A stretch of 61,059 nucleotides of DNA from an uncultured Acidobacteriota bacterium (GTDB lineage Bacteria > Acidobacteriota > Terriglobia > Bryobacterales > Bryobacteraceae): the NCBI GenBank assembly GCA_902826685.1, contig CADEFT010000040.1:1-61059 (forward strand), in the 5' to 3' direction. Positions 33,830-41,529 of this stretch are shown here, piece after piece (the stretch's first letter is position 1; each line of letters begins with the position of its first letter). Below the pieces are notes generated by a model, which worked only from the letters and a program-made list of their open reading frames with translations, searched no databases and was not told where the DNA came from. Position numbers and translations under genes: made by a program.

Positions 33830-35415
33830 CGACGGGCCCGCATCACGCGCCCGCTATAAGCAGGCCCGTAAAGCACGCGGCCCGGACGCTCATTGGTCAT
33901 CTGCCCGTTCCGCAGCACGGGGCGGCCGTTCACCAGCACATCGCGCACGCCAACGGCGTACTGATGCGGCTTGGCGAATTCCGCCTTATCGGCGACGGTG
34001 GTGGGATCGAGTATGACGAGATCCGCCTTCATGCCGGGCCGCAGCAGTCCGCGATCGTATAACTTGATGCGCTGCGCGGGCAGGCCGGCCATCTTGTGTA
34101 TGGCCTGTTCGAGCGCGATCGTTTTCCGTTCCCGCACGTAGCGGCCGAGCACTCGGGCGAAGGCGCCGTAGTTGCGCGGATGCGGCACGCCCGGGCCGGG
34201 TGCCATCACTCCGCCATCGGAGGCGATCATGGTGGCCGGATGGCGCAGGATGCGCTCCACGTCCTCCTCGGCGATGGCGTGGAACACCGCGCCGCAGCCT
34301 CCGGATTCCTGAAGCTCAATGGCGGTCTCGGCGGCGTTCTCAACGGTGGGCGCGCGGCCGCGAGCCTTGGCAATCTCCGCGAGACTCTTTCCGGCGAGCG
34401 TGGCGTCGCCCGCGCAGGAGGCGATCACGATGCGGCTGGGGTCGCCGCCGCCGCGTTCGTTCTGGATGCGGTGCACGGCTTCGGCCTTGATCCGCGCCCG
34501 CTGCGCCGGTGCTTTCAGCCGTTCGAGCAGTGCCGCGCGTCCCCCCGCGTGGGCCCATTGCGGCAGAAGCGCCGCGCCGAGGCTGGTGCTGGAGGCGGTG
34601 TAAGGATACTGATCGATGGTCACGTCGACGCCGCGAGCGCGAGCCGCGTCCACCAGCTTTAACGTCTCCGCGCTTTGGCCCCATTGAGCGGGTCCGATGA
34701 TCTTGTGGTGCGTGATCTGCGTGGGCAGCCCGCCTTCCTCGCCGATGCGAATGGTTTCGCGCACGCTATCGAGGATCCTGGCCGCTTCGTCGCGCATATG
34801 CGAGGTGTGGAAGCCTCCCATTTCGCCTACAACCTTGGCGATCTCGATCACTTCTTCGGTCGCCGCGTAATTGCCGGGCGCATAGAACAAGCCGGTCGAG
34901 AGACCGAATGCACCATCGAGCATCGCCTGCCGCGCCATCAACCTCATACGATCGAGTTCGGCGGGCGTGGGCGCGCGATTCTCGCTGCCCATCGCTTTGC
35001 CGCGAAGGCTGCCGTGCCCTACGCAGAATCCGAAATTCACGCCAAGAGGGACCGCGGCCAGCTTTTCGAGCTCCGGCCGCAAGGGCACGGGCGACCCGCC
35101 ATCGGGACCTTCGATCAAAGTGGTCACGCCCTGGCGGATGCAGTTCTCTGCCGAAGGCACGCGATAGATTCCATTGATCGAGTGGCTGTGCGTGTCGATG
35201 AAACCGGGCGTCACCACCAGTCCCGCGGCGTTGATAGTGAGCCGCGCCGGCTCACTGCGCAACCGGCCGATCCCGGCGATGGTGTCGCCGCGAATGCCGA
35301 TATCGGCGTAGAAATAAGGAGTGCCCGCGCCATCGACGACGCGCGCTCCAGTGATGAGCACGTCGAACGGCACCTGCGCGGACAACACCGGTGCAAGGAA
35401 AAGCAGGAGTCTCAT
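33826..35415 (-). CDS. Exported N-acyl-D-amino-acid deacylase-type amidohydrolase
   Basis: The ATG at 35415 overlaps the upstream stop (ATGA) and begins a signal peptide (MRLLLFLAPVLSAQ); the product has 529 aa. The strand-1 metal motif is GFIDTHSHSI, followed by 'GAFGLSTGLFYAPGNYAATEEVIEIAK' and 'GGFHTSHMRDE', the best landmarks of the D-aminoacylase branch of the amidohydrolase superfamily, and 'ITHHK' with further His ligands. The C-terminus has the small beta-domain 'LVILDPTTVADKAEF...VLVNGRPVLRNGQMT'. The predicted reaction is hydrolysis of N-acyl-D-amino acids or D-dipeptides in the periplasm. It is downstream of a paralogue and upstream of TldD in the same operon. Confidence 0.88.
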   Translation of the reverse strand: MRLLLFLAPVLSAQVPFDVLITGARVVDGAGTPYFYADIGIRGDTIAGIGRLRSEPARLTINAAGLVVTPGFIDTHSHSINGIYRVPSAENCIRQGVTTLIEGPDGGSPVPLRPELEKLAAVPLGVNFGFCVGHGSLRGKAMGSENRAPTPAELDRMRLMARQAMLDGAFGLSTGLFYAPGNYAATEEVIEIAKVVGEMGGFHTSHMRDEAARILDSVRETIRIGEEGGLPTQITHHKIIGPAQWGQSAETLKLVDAARARGVDVTIDQYPYTASSTSLGAALLPQWAHAGGRAALLERLKAPAQRARIKAEAVHRIQNERGGGDPSRIVIASCAGDATLAGKSLAEIAKARGRAPTVENAAETAIELQESGGCGAVFHAIAEEDVERILRHPATMIASDGGVMAPGPGVPHPRNYGAFARVLGRYVRERKTIALEQAIHKMAGLPAQRIKLYDRGLLRPGMKADLVILDPTTVADKAEFAKPHQYAVGVRDVLVNGRPVLRNGQMTNERPGRVLYGPAYSGRVMRARR

Positions 35416-36830
35416 TGGTTCCGCAGCGGCGCGCGTACCGCCTTGCCGGGCCGCACCGAATCGTCCAGTTTTCCGGCGGCTACGACCGGAGTGCCATTCA
35501 CCAGCACCCATTCGAAACCCGCCGAAGCGAGCGTGGGTTCGCGGAACGTGGCGCGGTCGATCACGCGCGCCGGGTCGAAGACGATTACATCGGCATCGGC
35601 GCCCAATCGCAGCCGGCCCTTCAACTTCATCTGCGGCGCATAGCGTTCCAGCCGCCGCGCGGGCTCAAGCGACATTTTCGCGATGGCATCGCTAAGACTC
35701 AGCGCCTTCGATTCGCGTACGTAACGGCCGAGCACGCGGGCAAACGTGCCGGCGCCACGCGGATGTCCCTTGCCGTTGGCGATGACGCCGTCGGAGGCGA
35801 TCATGGTGAGCGGACTGGCCACCGCGGCTTCCACCACCTTGTCCGGGATCATGTGCATGATGACCATGCCGCCCTGCTTGCGATATTGCTCGAAAGTTTG
35901 CTGCGTAAGCCGCTCGCCGGTGGCGGCCCATTCCACTCCGCCATAGTCGATGCCGAGCACCTTCTGCCAGCCCGGATCGAACATCGCCGAGGCGAGTTCG
36001 GTCATCGCGGCGTTGTAGGGATAGCATTCGGTGGTGATGTCGAGACCGCGCGCCTTCGCCTCGCCGATGGTGGCGAGCAGCTTCGGCGTCATGGCGAGGC
36101 CGCTCGAAGTGACGTGCACGACGTGCAGGGGAGCGCCGGTCACGGTGGCCGCCGCCAGTAACTCCTCAAGCGAGTTCATGGCATCGGGCTCCACCGGACC
36201 CATGTGCCGCATGTGAACGAAGACGGGCGCCTTCAGGCGGCCGGCGACGCGGAACATTTCGAGAATCTCCCAGCGCGAGGCGGCGGGCGTGTACTGGATG
36301 CCAAAGCCCGCGCCAAGCGCGCCGCGCAGCAGGCCGCGCTCGATGGCCTGCTTGAGCACCGTGATTTGTTCCTCGGTGGCGGCTTTGCGGGCGCCGTCGC
36401 CTTGTGGAACCAGGCTCTTGGCGGGATCGTTGAAGACATGGATGCGAGCGGGTGGATGGCCCACGGAAACGCCGGAATGGATGAGGCGTTTGCCTTCGCG
36501 TTCGGCGTACCAGGCGTCGATGTCATAGGCGCCGATTTCCAGTTCCAGCGCCGTGGTGACTCCGTCGCGCGCCTGGTAGCGCTGGTTTTCGAGGTCCTGT
36601 CCATGCGCATGCAGATCGATGAAACCGGGCGCGGCCACCAGTCCCTTGGCGTCGATGGTGCGTTTGGCCTGCAGGGGTGCATTGGTGATGGCGGAGATCC
36701 GGCCCGAGCTGATGCCGATGTTGCGCACCGCGTCGAGCTTGCTTTCCGGGTCGATCACCCGCGCGCCTGTGATGGCGATATCGAAGGTCTGGGCGCCGGC
36801 CAGGGCGGCGGCGAGAAGCAGATTAATCAC
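35412..36830 (-). CDS. Exported amidohydrolase, D-aminoacylase-like paralogue
   Basis: The GTG at 36830 follows GGAG with a 5-base spacer and opens a signal peptide (MINLLLAAALAGAQ), giving 472 aa; upstream in-frame starts fall inside the preceding gene. It shares the superfamily plan with its downstream neighbour: GFIDLHAHGQD for the first metal pair, 'GALGAGFGIQYTPAASRWEILEMFRVAGRLKAPVFVHMRH' and 'DADVIVFDPARVIDRATF'. It is about 55 residues shorter than its neighbour, and the loop between strands 1 and 2 differs, so the pair may divide substrates. The start lies within the end of the CxxC membrane-protein gene (8-bp overlap). Confidence 0.86.
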   Translation of the reverse strand: MINLLLAAALAGAQTFDIAITGARVIDPESKLDAVRNIGISSGRISAITNAPLQAKRTIDAKGLVAAPGFIDLHAHGQDLENQRYQARDGVTTALELEIGAYDIDAWYAEREGKRLIHSGVSVGHPPARIHVFNDPAKSLVPQGDGARKAATEEQITVLKQAIERGLLRGALGAGFGIQYTPAASRWEILEMFRVAGRLKAPVFVHMRHMGPVEPDAMNSLEELLAAATVTGAPLHVVHVTSSGLAMTPKLLATIGEAKARGLDITTECYPYNAAMTELASAMFDPGWQKVLGIDYGGVEWAATGERLTQQTFEQYRKQGGMVIMHMIPDKVVEAAVASPLTMIASDGVIANGKGHPRGAGTFARVLGRYVRESKALSLSDAIAKMSLEPARRLERYAPQMKLKGRLRLGADADVIVFDPARVIDRATFREPTLASAGFEWVLVNGTPVVAAGKLDDSVRPGKAVRAPLRNQ

Positions 36831-36990
36831 GTCGTCTCCAAACAAGCCAGGCAAAGCCGGCGAGCAGAGTGAGGGTGGGCAAAAGCAGCAGGAGGATGCC
36901 GCGATTCATGCCGGCGGCGTGGGCGGCTTGCTGTGCCTGCGCGGTGCGGAAACACTGGGCGCACTGCAGCAGGGCAAAGGGAAGCATCAT
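36823..36990 (-). CDS. Small CxxC membrane protein of the cox cluster
   Basis: The ATG at 36990 overlaps the stop of the oxidase subunit IV gene by four bases (a second ATG is directly in phase), giving 55 aa. Residues 10-13 are C-A-Q-C, followed by a short polar stretch (RTAQAQQAAHAAG) and one membrane helix (about 28-50) ending in basic WRRRD. Similar tiny proteins with a Cys pair before a single helix accompany oxidase genes in some acidobacteria and verrucomicrobia, as far as I recall; no function is established. A role in copper or heme handling for the oxidase is a reasonable guess. Confidence 0.7.
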   Translation of the reverse strand: MMLPFALLQCAQCFRTAQAQQAAHAAGMNRGILLLLLPTLTLLAGFAWLVWRRRD

Positions 36991-37268
36991 GGCGCGCGCA
37001 ACTCCGCCAGGCGCCACGAATCGGGCATGAGCCCCAACAGGGCGAAGACGAAAAACGTCAGCGGTACGAACAGGGCGATGGCGAGACTGCGCTTTTCACA
37101 CTTGAGGTGCATGAACCAGGCGATGATCATGGCCGCCTTGCCGATGGAAAGACCCAGCAGCACGGCGAGAAAAACCGCCAGGGACAGTTTGCGCCAGGCG
37201 AGGGCGACTTCAATGGCCGTGAGCGCCAGCAATGCGGCCCAGATGCGGAATAGCGCGGCCGTGGTCAT
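36987..37268 (-). CDS. Cytochrome c/quinol oxidase subunit IV
   Basis: The ATG at 37268 overlaps the subunit III stop (ATGA), giving 93 aa rather than the longer in-frame reading. Three hydrophobic helices and the segment 'LGLSIGKAAMIIAWFMHLKCEKRS' are typical of prokaryotic CyoD/CtaF-type subunit IV proteins. This subunit helps assemble heme-copper oxidases in the inner membrane and has no redox centre. Subunits I and II are not in the window. Confidence 0.87.
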   Translation of the reverse strand: MTTAALFRIWAALLALTAIEVALAWRKLSLAVFLAVLLGLSIGKAAMIIAWFMHLKCEKRSLAIALFVPLTFFVFALLGLMPDSWRLAELRAP

Positions 37269-37855
37269 AGCTTCACCGACATGAGGTAGACCAGCGGGAA
37301 AAGGAACATCCAAACCAGGTCAACGAAGTGCCAGTAAAGGCCGCCGGTTTCGACGTCATCGGCGGTGAGGCGCCCGGCGCCGGTGCGCAGCGCGACGATC
37401 GAGAGGTAAACCACGCCCACCGCTACATGCGCCATGTGCAAGCCGGTCAAGGTGAAGAAGGTGGCGCCGAACAGGCCGGAAGAAATGGTGATTTTTTCCA
37501 CCGAGATCAAATGCAGCCACTCGCGCAGATGGAGCGCGATGAAGATCGCGCCGCACAGCGCCGTGGCCGCCAGAAATCGCACCGCCCTGCCGCGCGCCCC
37601 TTGCTTCATCGCTTTCACGGCCAGCGCCATCGTGAGACTGGAGGTGAGCAGCACAAACGTCATCCAGGACGCCTGCCAGATGCTCGATCCGGTGAACGGC
37701 GTGGGCCAGTTCGGCGACGCCAGCCGCAGGTAGGTGTAGCAGACCAGGAAGGTGGAAAACGTCAGCGCATCGGAGACGACGAAAAGCCACATGCCGAGCG
37801 GACGCGAGGCAATGCCAAACGGTCTGCCTCCGCCGGACCATGTCGAAGCCTGCAT
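37265..37855 (-). CDS. Heme-copper oxidase subunit III
   Basis: The ATG at 37855 follows GGGA, giving 196 aa; an in-frame TTG nine bases upstream is less likely. 'RPLGMWLFVVSDALTFSTFLVCYTYLRL' and 'TGLHMAHVAVGVVYL', followed by 'GLYWHFVDLVWMFLFPLVYLM', are hallmark blocks of subunit III, here in the short five-helix form of CyoC/CtaE-like proteins. It stabilises the proton-pumping oxidase. It is the first gene of a tightly overlapping operon that continues with subunit IV and then unrelated envelope hydrolases. The TonB receptor gene ends 22 bp upstream on the same strand, so read-through is possible. The catalytic subunits must be encoded elsewhere. Confidence 0.9.
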   Translation of the reverse strand: MQASTWSGGGRPFGIASRPLGMWLFVVSDALTFSTFLVCYTYLRLASPNWPTPFTGSSIWQASWMTFVLLTSSLTMALAVKAMKQGARGRAVRFLAATALCGAIFIALHLREWLHLISVEKITISSGLFGATFFTLTGLHMAHVAVGVVYLSIVALRTGAGRLTADDVETGGLYWHFVDLVWMFLFPLVYLMSVKL

Positions 37856-37877
37856 CGTTCCCAAATTGTCGCAAACT

Positions 37878-40800
37878 TCAGAAGGTGACCTTGACGCCCA
37901 ACTGCATGCGGCGCGGCGTATTGGCCTGGCTTCGGATCTGCCCGAAGGTCGGCGAGGTGACCGTGGAATCGGGTCCGCCCCAGCGCACGCGATTCAGTAG
38001 ATTGAACGCTTCAAAGCGCAGCGTGAGGCGGGCGCGCTCGGTAATGGCGACGTCTTTTGCCAGCGAAAGATTTTCGTTCAGGTTCCAGGGCTGACGCGCG
38101 CGTGGATTGTAACGCGTGGCATTGCCGATGCCGGAGTTCAACTCGGCCGTGGTCAGCTTACGCCCGTCGGGCGCCACCTGAAACCGGCTCTGATCCCACC
38201 ATAGATCTTTATAAGGATCGAACTTGGCACCGCTGTTGGGCGCCCGCCAGCCGTCGTAGGAATTGATGCGAACCACGTTGCCCATGCCGCCGGGAACGGG
38301 GCTGAAGCCCGGTCCCACGGTCAGCGGCGAACCGGACCCGTATTCGAGGAAGCCGGAAGCGCCCCACCCGCCCAGCACCCTATCCGCGACGCCGGTGAGA
38401 TTCCAGTGCCGGCCTTTGCCAACGGGTAGTTCATAGCTGAACGCCTGGCGGACCATGTGCGCCTGATCGTCGGCGCTCAGCGCCTTCATCAAATCGCGGT
38501 TGTAGTGATCGAGGGTAATGCGATTGCCGGCCACGGCCGAATCGGCGTTTGAGAACAGTTTGGAAAAGACATAGCTGGTCAACAGCGTCAATCCCGAGGA
38601 GTAGCGCTTGTCGAGTTTCAGAATCATTGCGTGGTAAGAGGAGTCGCCGGTACGCTCTCCCGTGGCGGCGGCGCCCGTGGCCACGTCGCCATAGTGAGGG
38701 AACGGCCGCAGCGCCTGCGCCACCGATCCGCGGAACGCCGCATACGGAATCGGAATGTTGGCGGCGCGCGCGGCGGGGGAATTGATGTCGGCCAGCAGCA
38801 GATCGCGCCCATACTGCTGGAAGTAGCGCGGATCCATCTGGTTGACATTCAGAATCGACGAAGTCAGCCGCGCGCCACGTGTGGCCGTGTAGCCCGCGCT
38901 GGCCACGAAATTTTTCGGCAACTGGTGCTGCACATCGAAGTTCCAACTGTAGAAAACCGGAGGACGGCCCGAATCCGATCTCTGCCAGAGGTACGTGGTG
39001 CCGCCGAGATCGGTGGCCGGACCGCGGAACGGAGGCTTCTGCCAGGCCGGCAGCCCTTCGTCGATATTGAAGTAAGTGAACGCGGGCAGGTTCCCCGTGC
39101 CGAAGCTGCTGTTCAGAATCAACCCCTGGAAATGTGTGCTGCCGCCGGTGGTCTTAACGGCGCCGAACGATTTGCCGGCATAGGCGCGAATGACGGTGCC
39201 CGGCCGCACCTGGTAGGCCAGGCCGATGCGCGGCGACAAGGCGCGTTTGTAGCTGTCGAAGGGATACTTCTGTCCGTTGCACTCGGCGCAATTGCCGGTG
39301 TAGACGGTGGACCCGCGCAGTCCGCCCACCACTGGATTGGGGATGCTGGGGTCGAAGTTCATGAAACCCTGCGGGTCCTTGTAACTGCCGAAATCGGTCC
39401 AGTCGCTGATATCGAGCACGGCGCCGCCGCCGATGGGGCTGGTGTATTCGTAGCGCAAGCCGAGATTTAAAGTGAGGCGGGAATTGACGCGCCAGTCGTC
39501 CTGCACGAACCCGCCGAAATATTTCCATGTTTGGATGACGGCGCGCGGCGTTTCGAGGCCCCAGGTGGTGGCCTGGCCCAGCAGGAACGAAGCGAAGCCG
39601 CTGCCGTTCAGCCCCGTAATGTCGCCCGGAATGGCGGTGGGTCCGGCCGAGAAATCGAAGCTGCCGTTGGGCCGGTGCTGGCCGCCGCCCCACCATTGGT
39701 CATTCTGAAAGAAGCCGCCTACCTTGATGGTGTGCGACCCGCGCACCCACGTCACGTCGTCGGTGATGATGAGGTCGCGTCCGCGGTCGAAGCCCCAGGC
39801 CGACCCGCTCCAGCCGGAGTAGCCGGCGAAGGTAACCGAAGTCAGGGCGCGGTCCGGTCCCGGCGTATTCTTCAAGCCGAGCTTTTCGGCCCACTTGGCA
39901 TTCGGGTCCAGCGAGTTGATGGTGGTCAACCCGCCGGCCTCGCGCTGATAGTTGATGCGCAGGCTGTTGAGCACGCGCGCGCTCACGGTGCGATCCCAGG
40001 AAAAGCGGCCCGAGGAATTCTTGCGGTACCATTCCGAGCCGCCGTTGAACGGCACCGGCAGTCCCGGCGGACCGTCGGCGCCGAACAGATCGTCCTTGGT
40101 TCCGTTCATGTAAAGGAACGAGATGTGATTGGCGGAGTTGAAATGATGGTCGCCGCGGATGCTGAATTTATTCCATGGGCTGACGTCGGTGCCGCGATCG
40201 CGGAAGTAGTTCTGGTTGATGCCGGGCCGGTTCGCCACCATATCCTTGGGGCGGAAGCCGATATACCTGCTGGCGACGGAACTGAAGCGGGCCTTGGGAA
40301 TCGTATTGTTGGTGAAAGGCTGGCGGGAGTAAGTGCGGCCATCGGCGTTCAGCGTTGTGGTGGCGGGGTCGTAGATGGGCATCAGCAACGGGCGGCCATC
40401 CGCGCCGGTGCGCGCCCACCCGCTGAAATCGCCTTCGTACATCGGCTCAAGGGGAACGGAGCTGAAGCTTGGCACGTTGCCGCTGCGGTTGCGAAAGCCT
40501 TCATAGCTGGCGAAGAAGAATGTTTTGTTCTTGCCGTTGTAGATCTTCGGAATATAAATCGGGCCGCCGAGCGTGAAACCGAAATCGTTCTGCTTGAGCA
40601 CCGGCGCCCGCTGGGCAAAGAAGCCGCGCGCGTCGGTGGCGTTGTTACGCAGAAATTCGAAGACGTTGCCATGCACCTGGTTGCCGCCGGCCTTGGTGAC
40701 GAAGTTGATCTGGCCCATGGCGCGGCCGTATTCGGCCTTGGCGCCCGTACTTTCGACGGTGAACTCCGCGATGGCGTCCACGGGAACGGAACTGATGGGC

Positions 40801-41429
40801 GCGCGCTCGGTCTGATAGTTGGTGGAAGCGCTGGTGAGCGACGTGCCATCCATGCTCATCTCCCACCCTGAACCCTGCGCGCCGCCGATGCGATAGCCAT
40901 TGTTGGTGCGCACTTCGGGTGCGATGACGGCCAGGTTGAACACGTTGCGAATCTGCCCGGCCACCACCAGCGGCAGGTCTTCGATGAGCTTGGTGGTGAG
41001 GCTGGTGGCCACGCGCGTGGATTCGGTCTCAAGCGCCGTAGCCTGCGCCTTCACCTGCACCGATTCGGTGACGGCGCCGATCTCCACCGTGAAATCGAGG
41101 CGCAGCGTGCTGCCCGATGTGACGCCGACTCCCGATTGCACGGCGCGCTTGAAGCCCGTGGCTTCCACCTCCACGCGGTAAGCGCCGATCTGCAGGGCGG
41201 GCAGTGTGTAGTCGCCCGTTTCGGTGCTGGTCGTGGTGAAGTTGGCGTTGGTTTCCACCTGCGTGGCGGTGACCCTGGCGCCGGCCACCGCCGCTCCGGC
41301 CGGGTCCTTGACGGTGCCGGTGAGAGAGCCGCGGTCAAGCTGTGCGAGTAACGGAAGCGCCGCAATCGCGGCACTCAAGAATCTTACGAGAGGCCCACTG
41401 GCAAGCGACATGGCGCTGTATACTATCAC
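37878..41429 (-). CDS. Oar-like TonB-dependent receptor
   Basis: The GTG at 41429 has GGAAG six bases upstream, giving 1183 aa; an ATG at 41411 (1177 aa) is the alternative and lacks a ribosome site. A signal peptide ends near 'LPLLAQ'. Residues about 32-110 are the carboxypeptidase-regulatory-like domain ('GTVKDPAGAAVAGARVTATQ'), followed by the plug ('TTKLIEDLPLVVAGQIRNVFNLAVIAPEVRTNNGYRIGG') and a large barrel ending 'LGVKVTF' with a terminal Phe. It has no glycine-rich linker, unlike the receptor at 5.7-8.9 kb. Function is presumably TonB-driven uptake or surface binding of a large ligand. It is divergent from the subtilisin gene and may lead into the cox operon. Confidence 0.9.
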   Translation of the reverse strand: MIVYSAMSLASGPLVRFLSAAIAALPLLAQLDRGSLTGTVKDPAGAAVAGARVTATQVETNANFTTTSTETGDYTLPALQIGAYRVEVEATGFKRAVQSGVGVTSGSTLRLDFTVEIGAVTESVQVKAQATALETESTRVATSLTTKLIEDLPLVVAGQIRNVFNLAVIAPEVRTNNGYRIGGAQGSGWEMSMDGTSLTSASTNYQTERAPISSVPVDAIAEFTVESTGAKAEYGRAMGQINFVTKAGGNQVHGNVFEFLRNNATDARGFFAQRAPVLKQNDFGFTLGGPIYIPKIYNGKNKTFFFASYEGFRNRSGNVPSFSSVPLEPMYEGDFSGWARTGADGRPLLMPIYDPATTTLNADGRTYSRQPFTNNTIPKARFSSVASRYIGFRPKDMVANRPGINQNYFRDRGTDVSPWNKFSIRGDHHFNSANHISFLYMNGTKDDLFGADGPPGLPVPFNGGSEWYRKNSSGRFSWDRTVSARVLNSLRINYQREAGGLTTINSLDPNAKWAEKLGLKNTPGPDRALTSVTFAGYSGWSGSAWGFDRGRDLIITDDVTWVRGSHTIKVGGFFQNDQWWGGGQHRPNGSFDFSAGPTAIPGDITGLNGSGFASFLLGQATTWGLETPRAVIQTWKYFGGFVQDDWRVNSRLTLNLGLRYEYTSPIGGGAVLDISDWTDFGSYKDPQGFMNFDPSIPNPVVGGLRGSTVYTGNCAECNGQKYPFDSYKRALSPRIGLAYQVRPGTVIRAYAGKSFGAVKTTGGSTHFQGLILNSSFGTGNLPAFTYFNIDEGLPAWQKPPFRGPATDLGGTTYLWQRSDSGRPPVFYSWNFDVQHQLPKNFVASAGYTATRGARLTSSILNVNQMDPRYFQQYGRDLLLADINSPAARAANIPIPYAAFRGSVAQALRPFPHYGDVATGAAATGERTGDSSYHAMILKLDKRYSSGLTLLTSYVFSKLFSNADSAVAGNRITLDHYNRDLMKALSADDQAHMVRQAFSYELPVGKGRHWNLTGVADRVLGGWGASGFLEYGSGSPLTVGPGFSPVPGGMGNVVRINSYDGWRAPNSGAKFDPYKDLWWDQSRFQVAPDGRKLTTAELNSGIGNATRYNPRARQPWNLNENLSLAKDVAITERARLTLRFEAFNLLNRVRWGGPDSTVTSPTFGQIRSQANTPRRMQLGVKVTF

Positions 41430-41529
41430 AGTTCACTTCCAGAGTCGCAGGTAGAACGGACGGGAATTCCGCCACGTCGTGGCCGTTTCCGCTCGTCCAC
41501 CGCGCTAGGAAGTGCGGAGGCTATTTCTC
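41430..41529. promoter_or_regulatory. Divergent control region of TonB receptor and subtilisin genes, with 13-bp palindrome
   Basis: This 100-bp region holds a perfect palindrome GCCACG-T-CGTGGC at 41471-41483 and an adjacent GGAATTCC at 41463-41470. A GGAGG site 9 bases before the ATG at 41530 fixes the subtilisin start. The palindrome could be a repressor or activator site for either gene. No consensus promoter pair was confidently placed. Confidence 0.4.

Noticed and set aside
34675..35643. 322-codon plus-strand ORF opposite the amidohydrolase genes
   Set aside because: It is antisense to two well-supported amidohydrolases and lacks any motif or start signal.
39531..40871. 446-codon plus-strand ORF inside the TonB receptor gene
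   Set aside because: The minus-strand receptor is complete with plug, barrel and terminal Phe; the plus frame is a codon-bias artefact.
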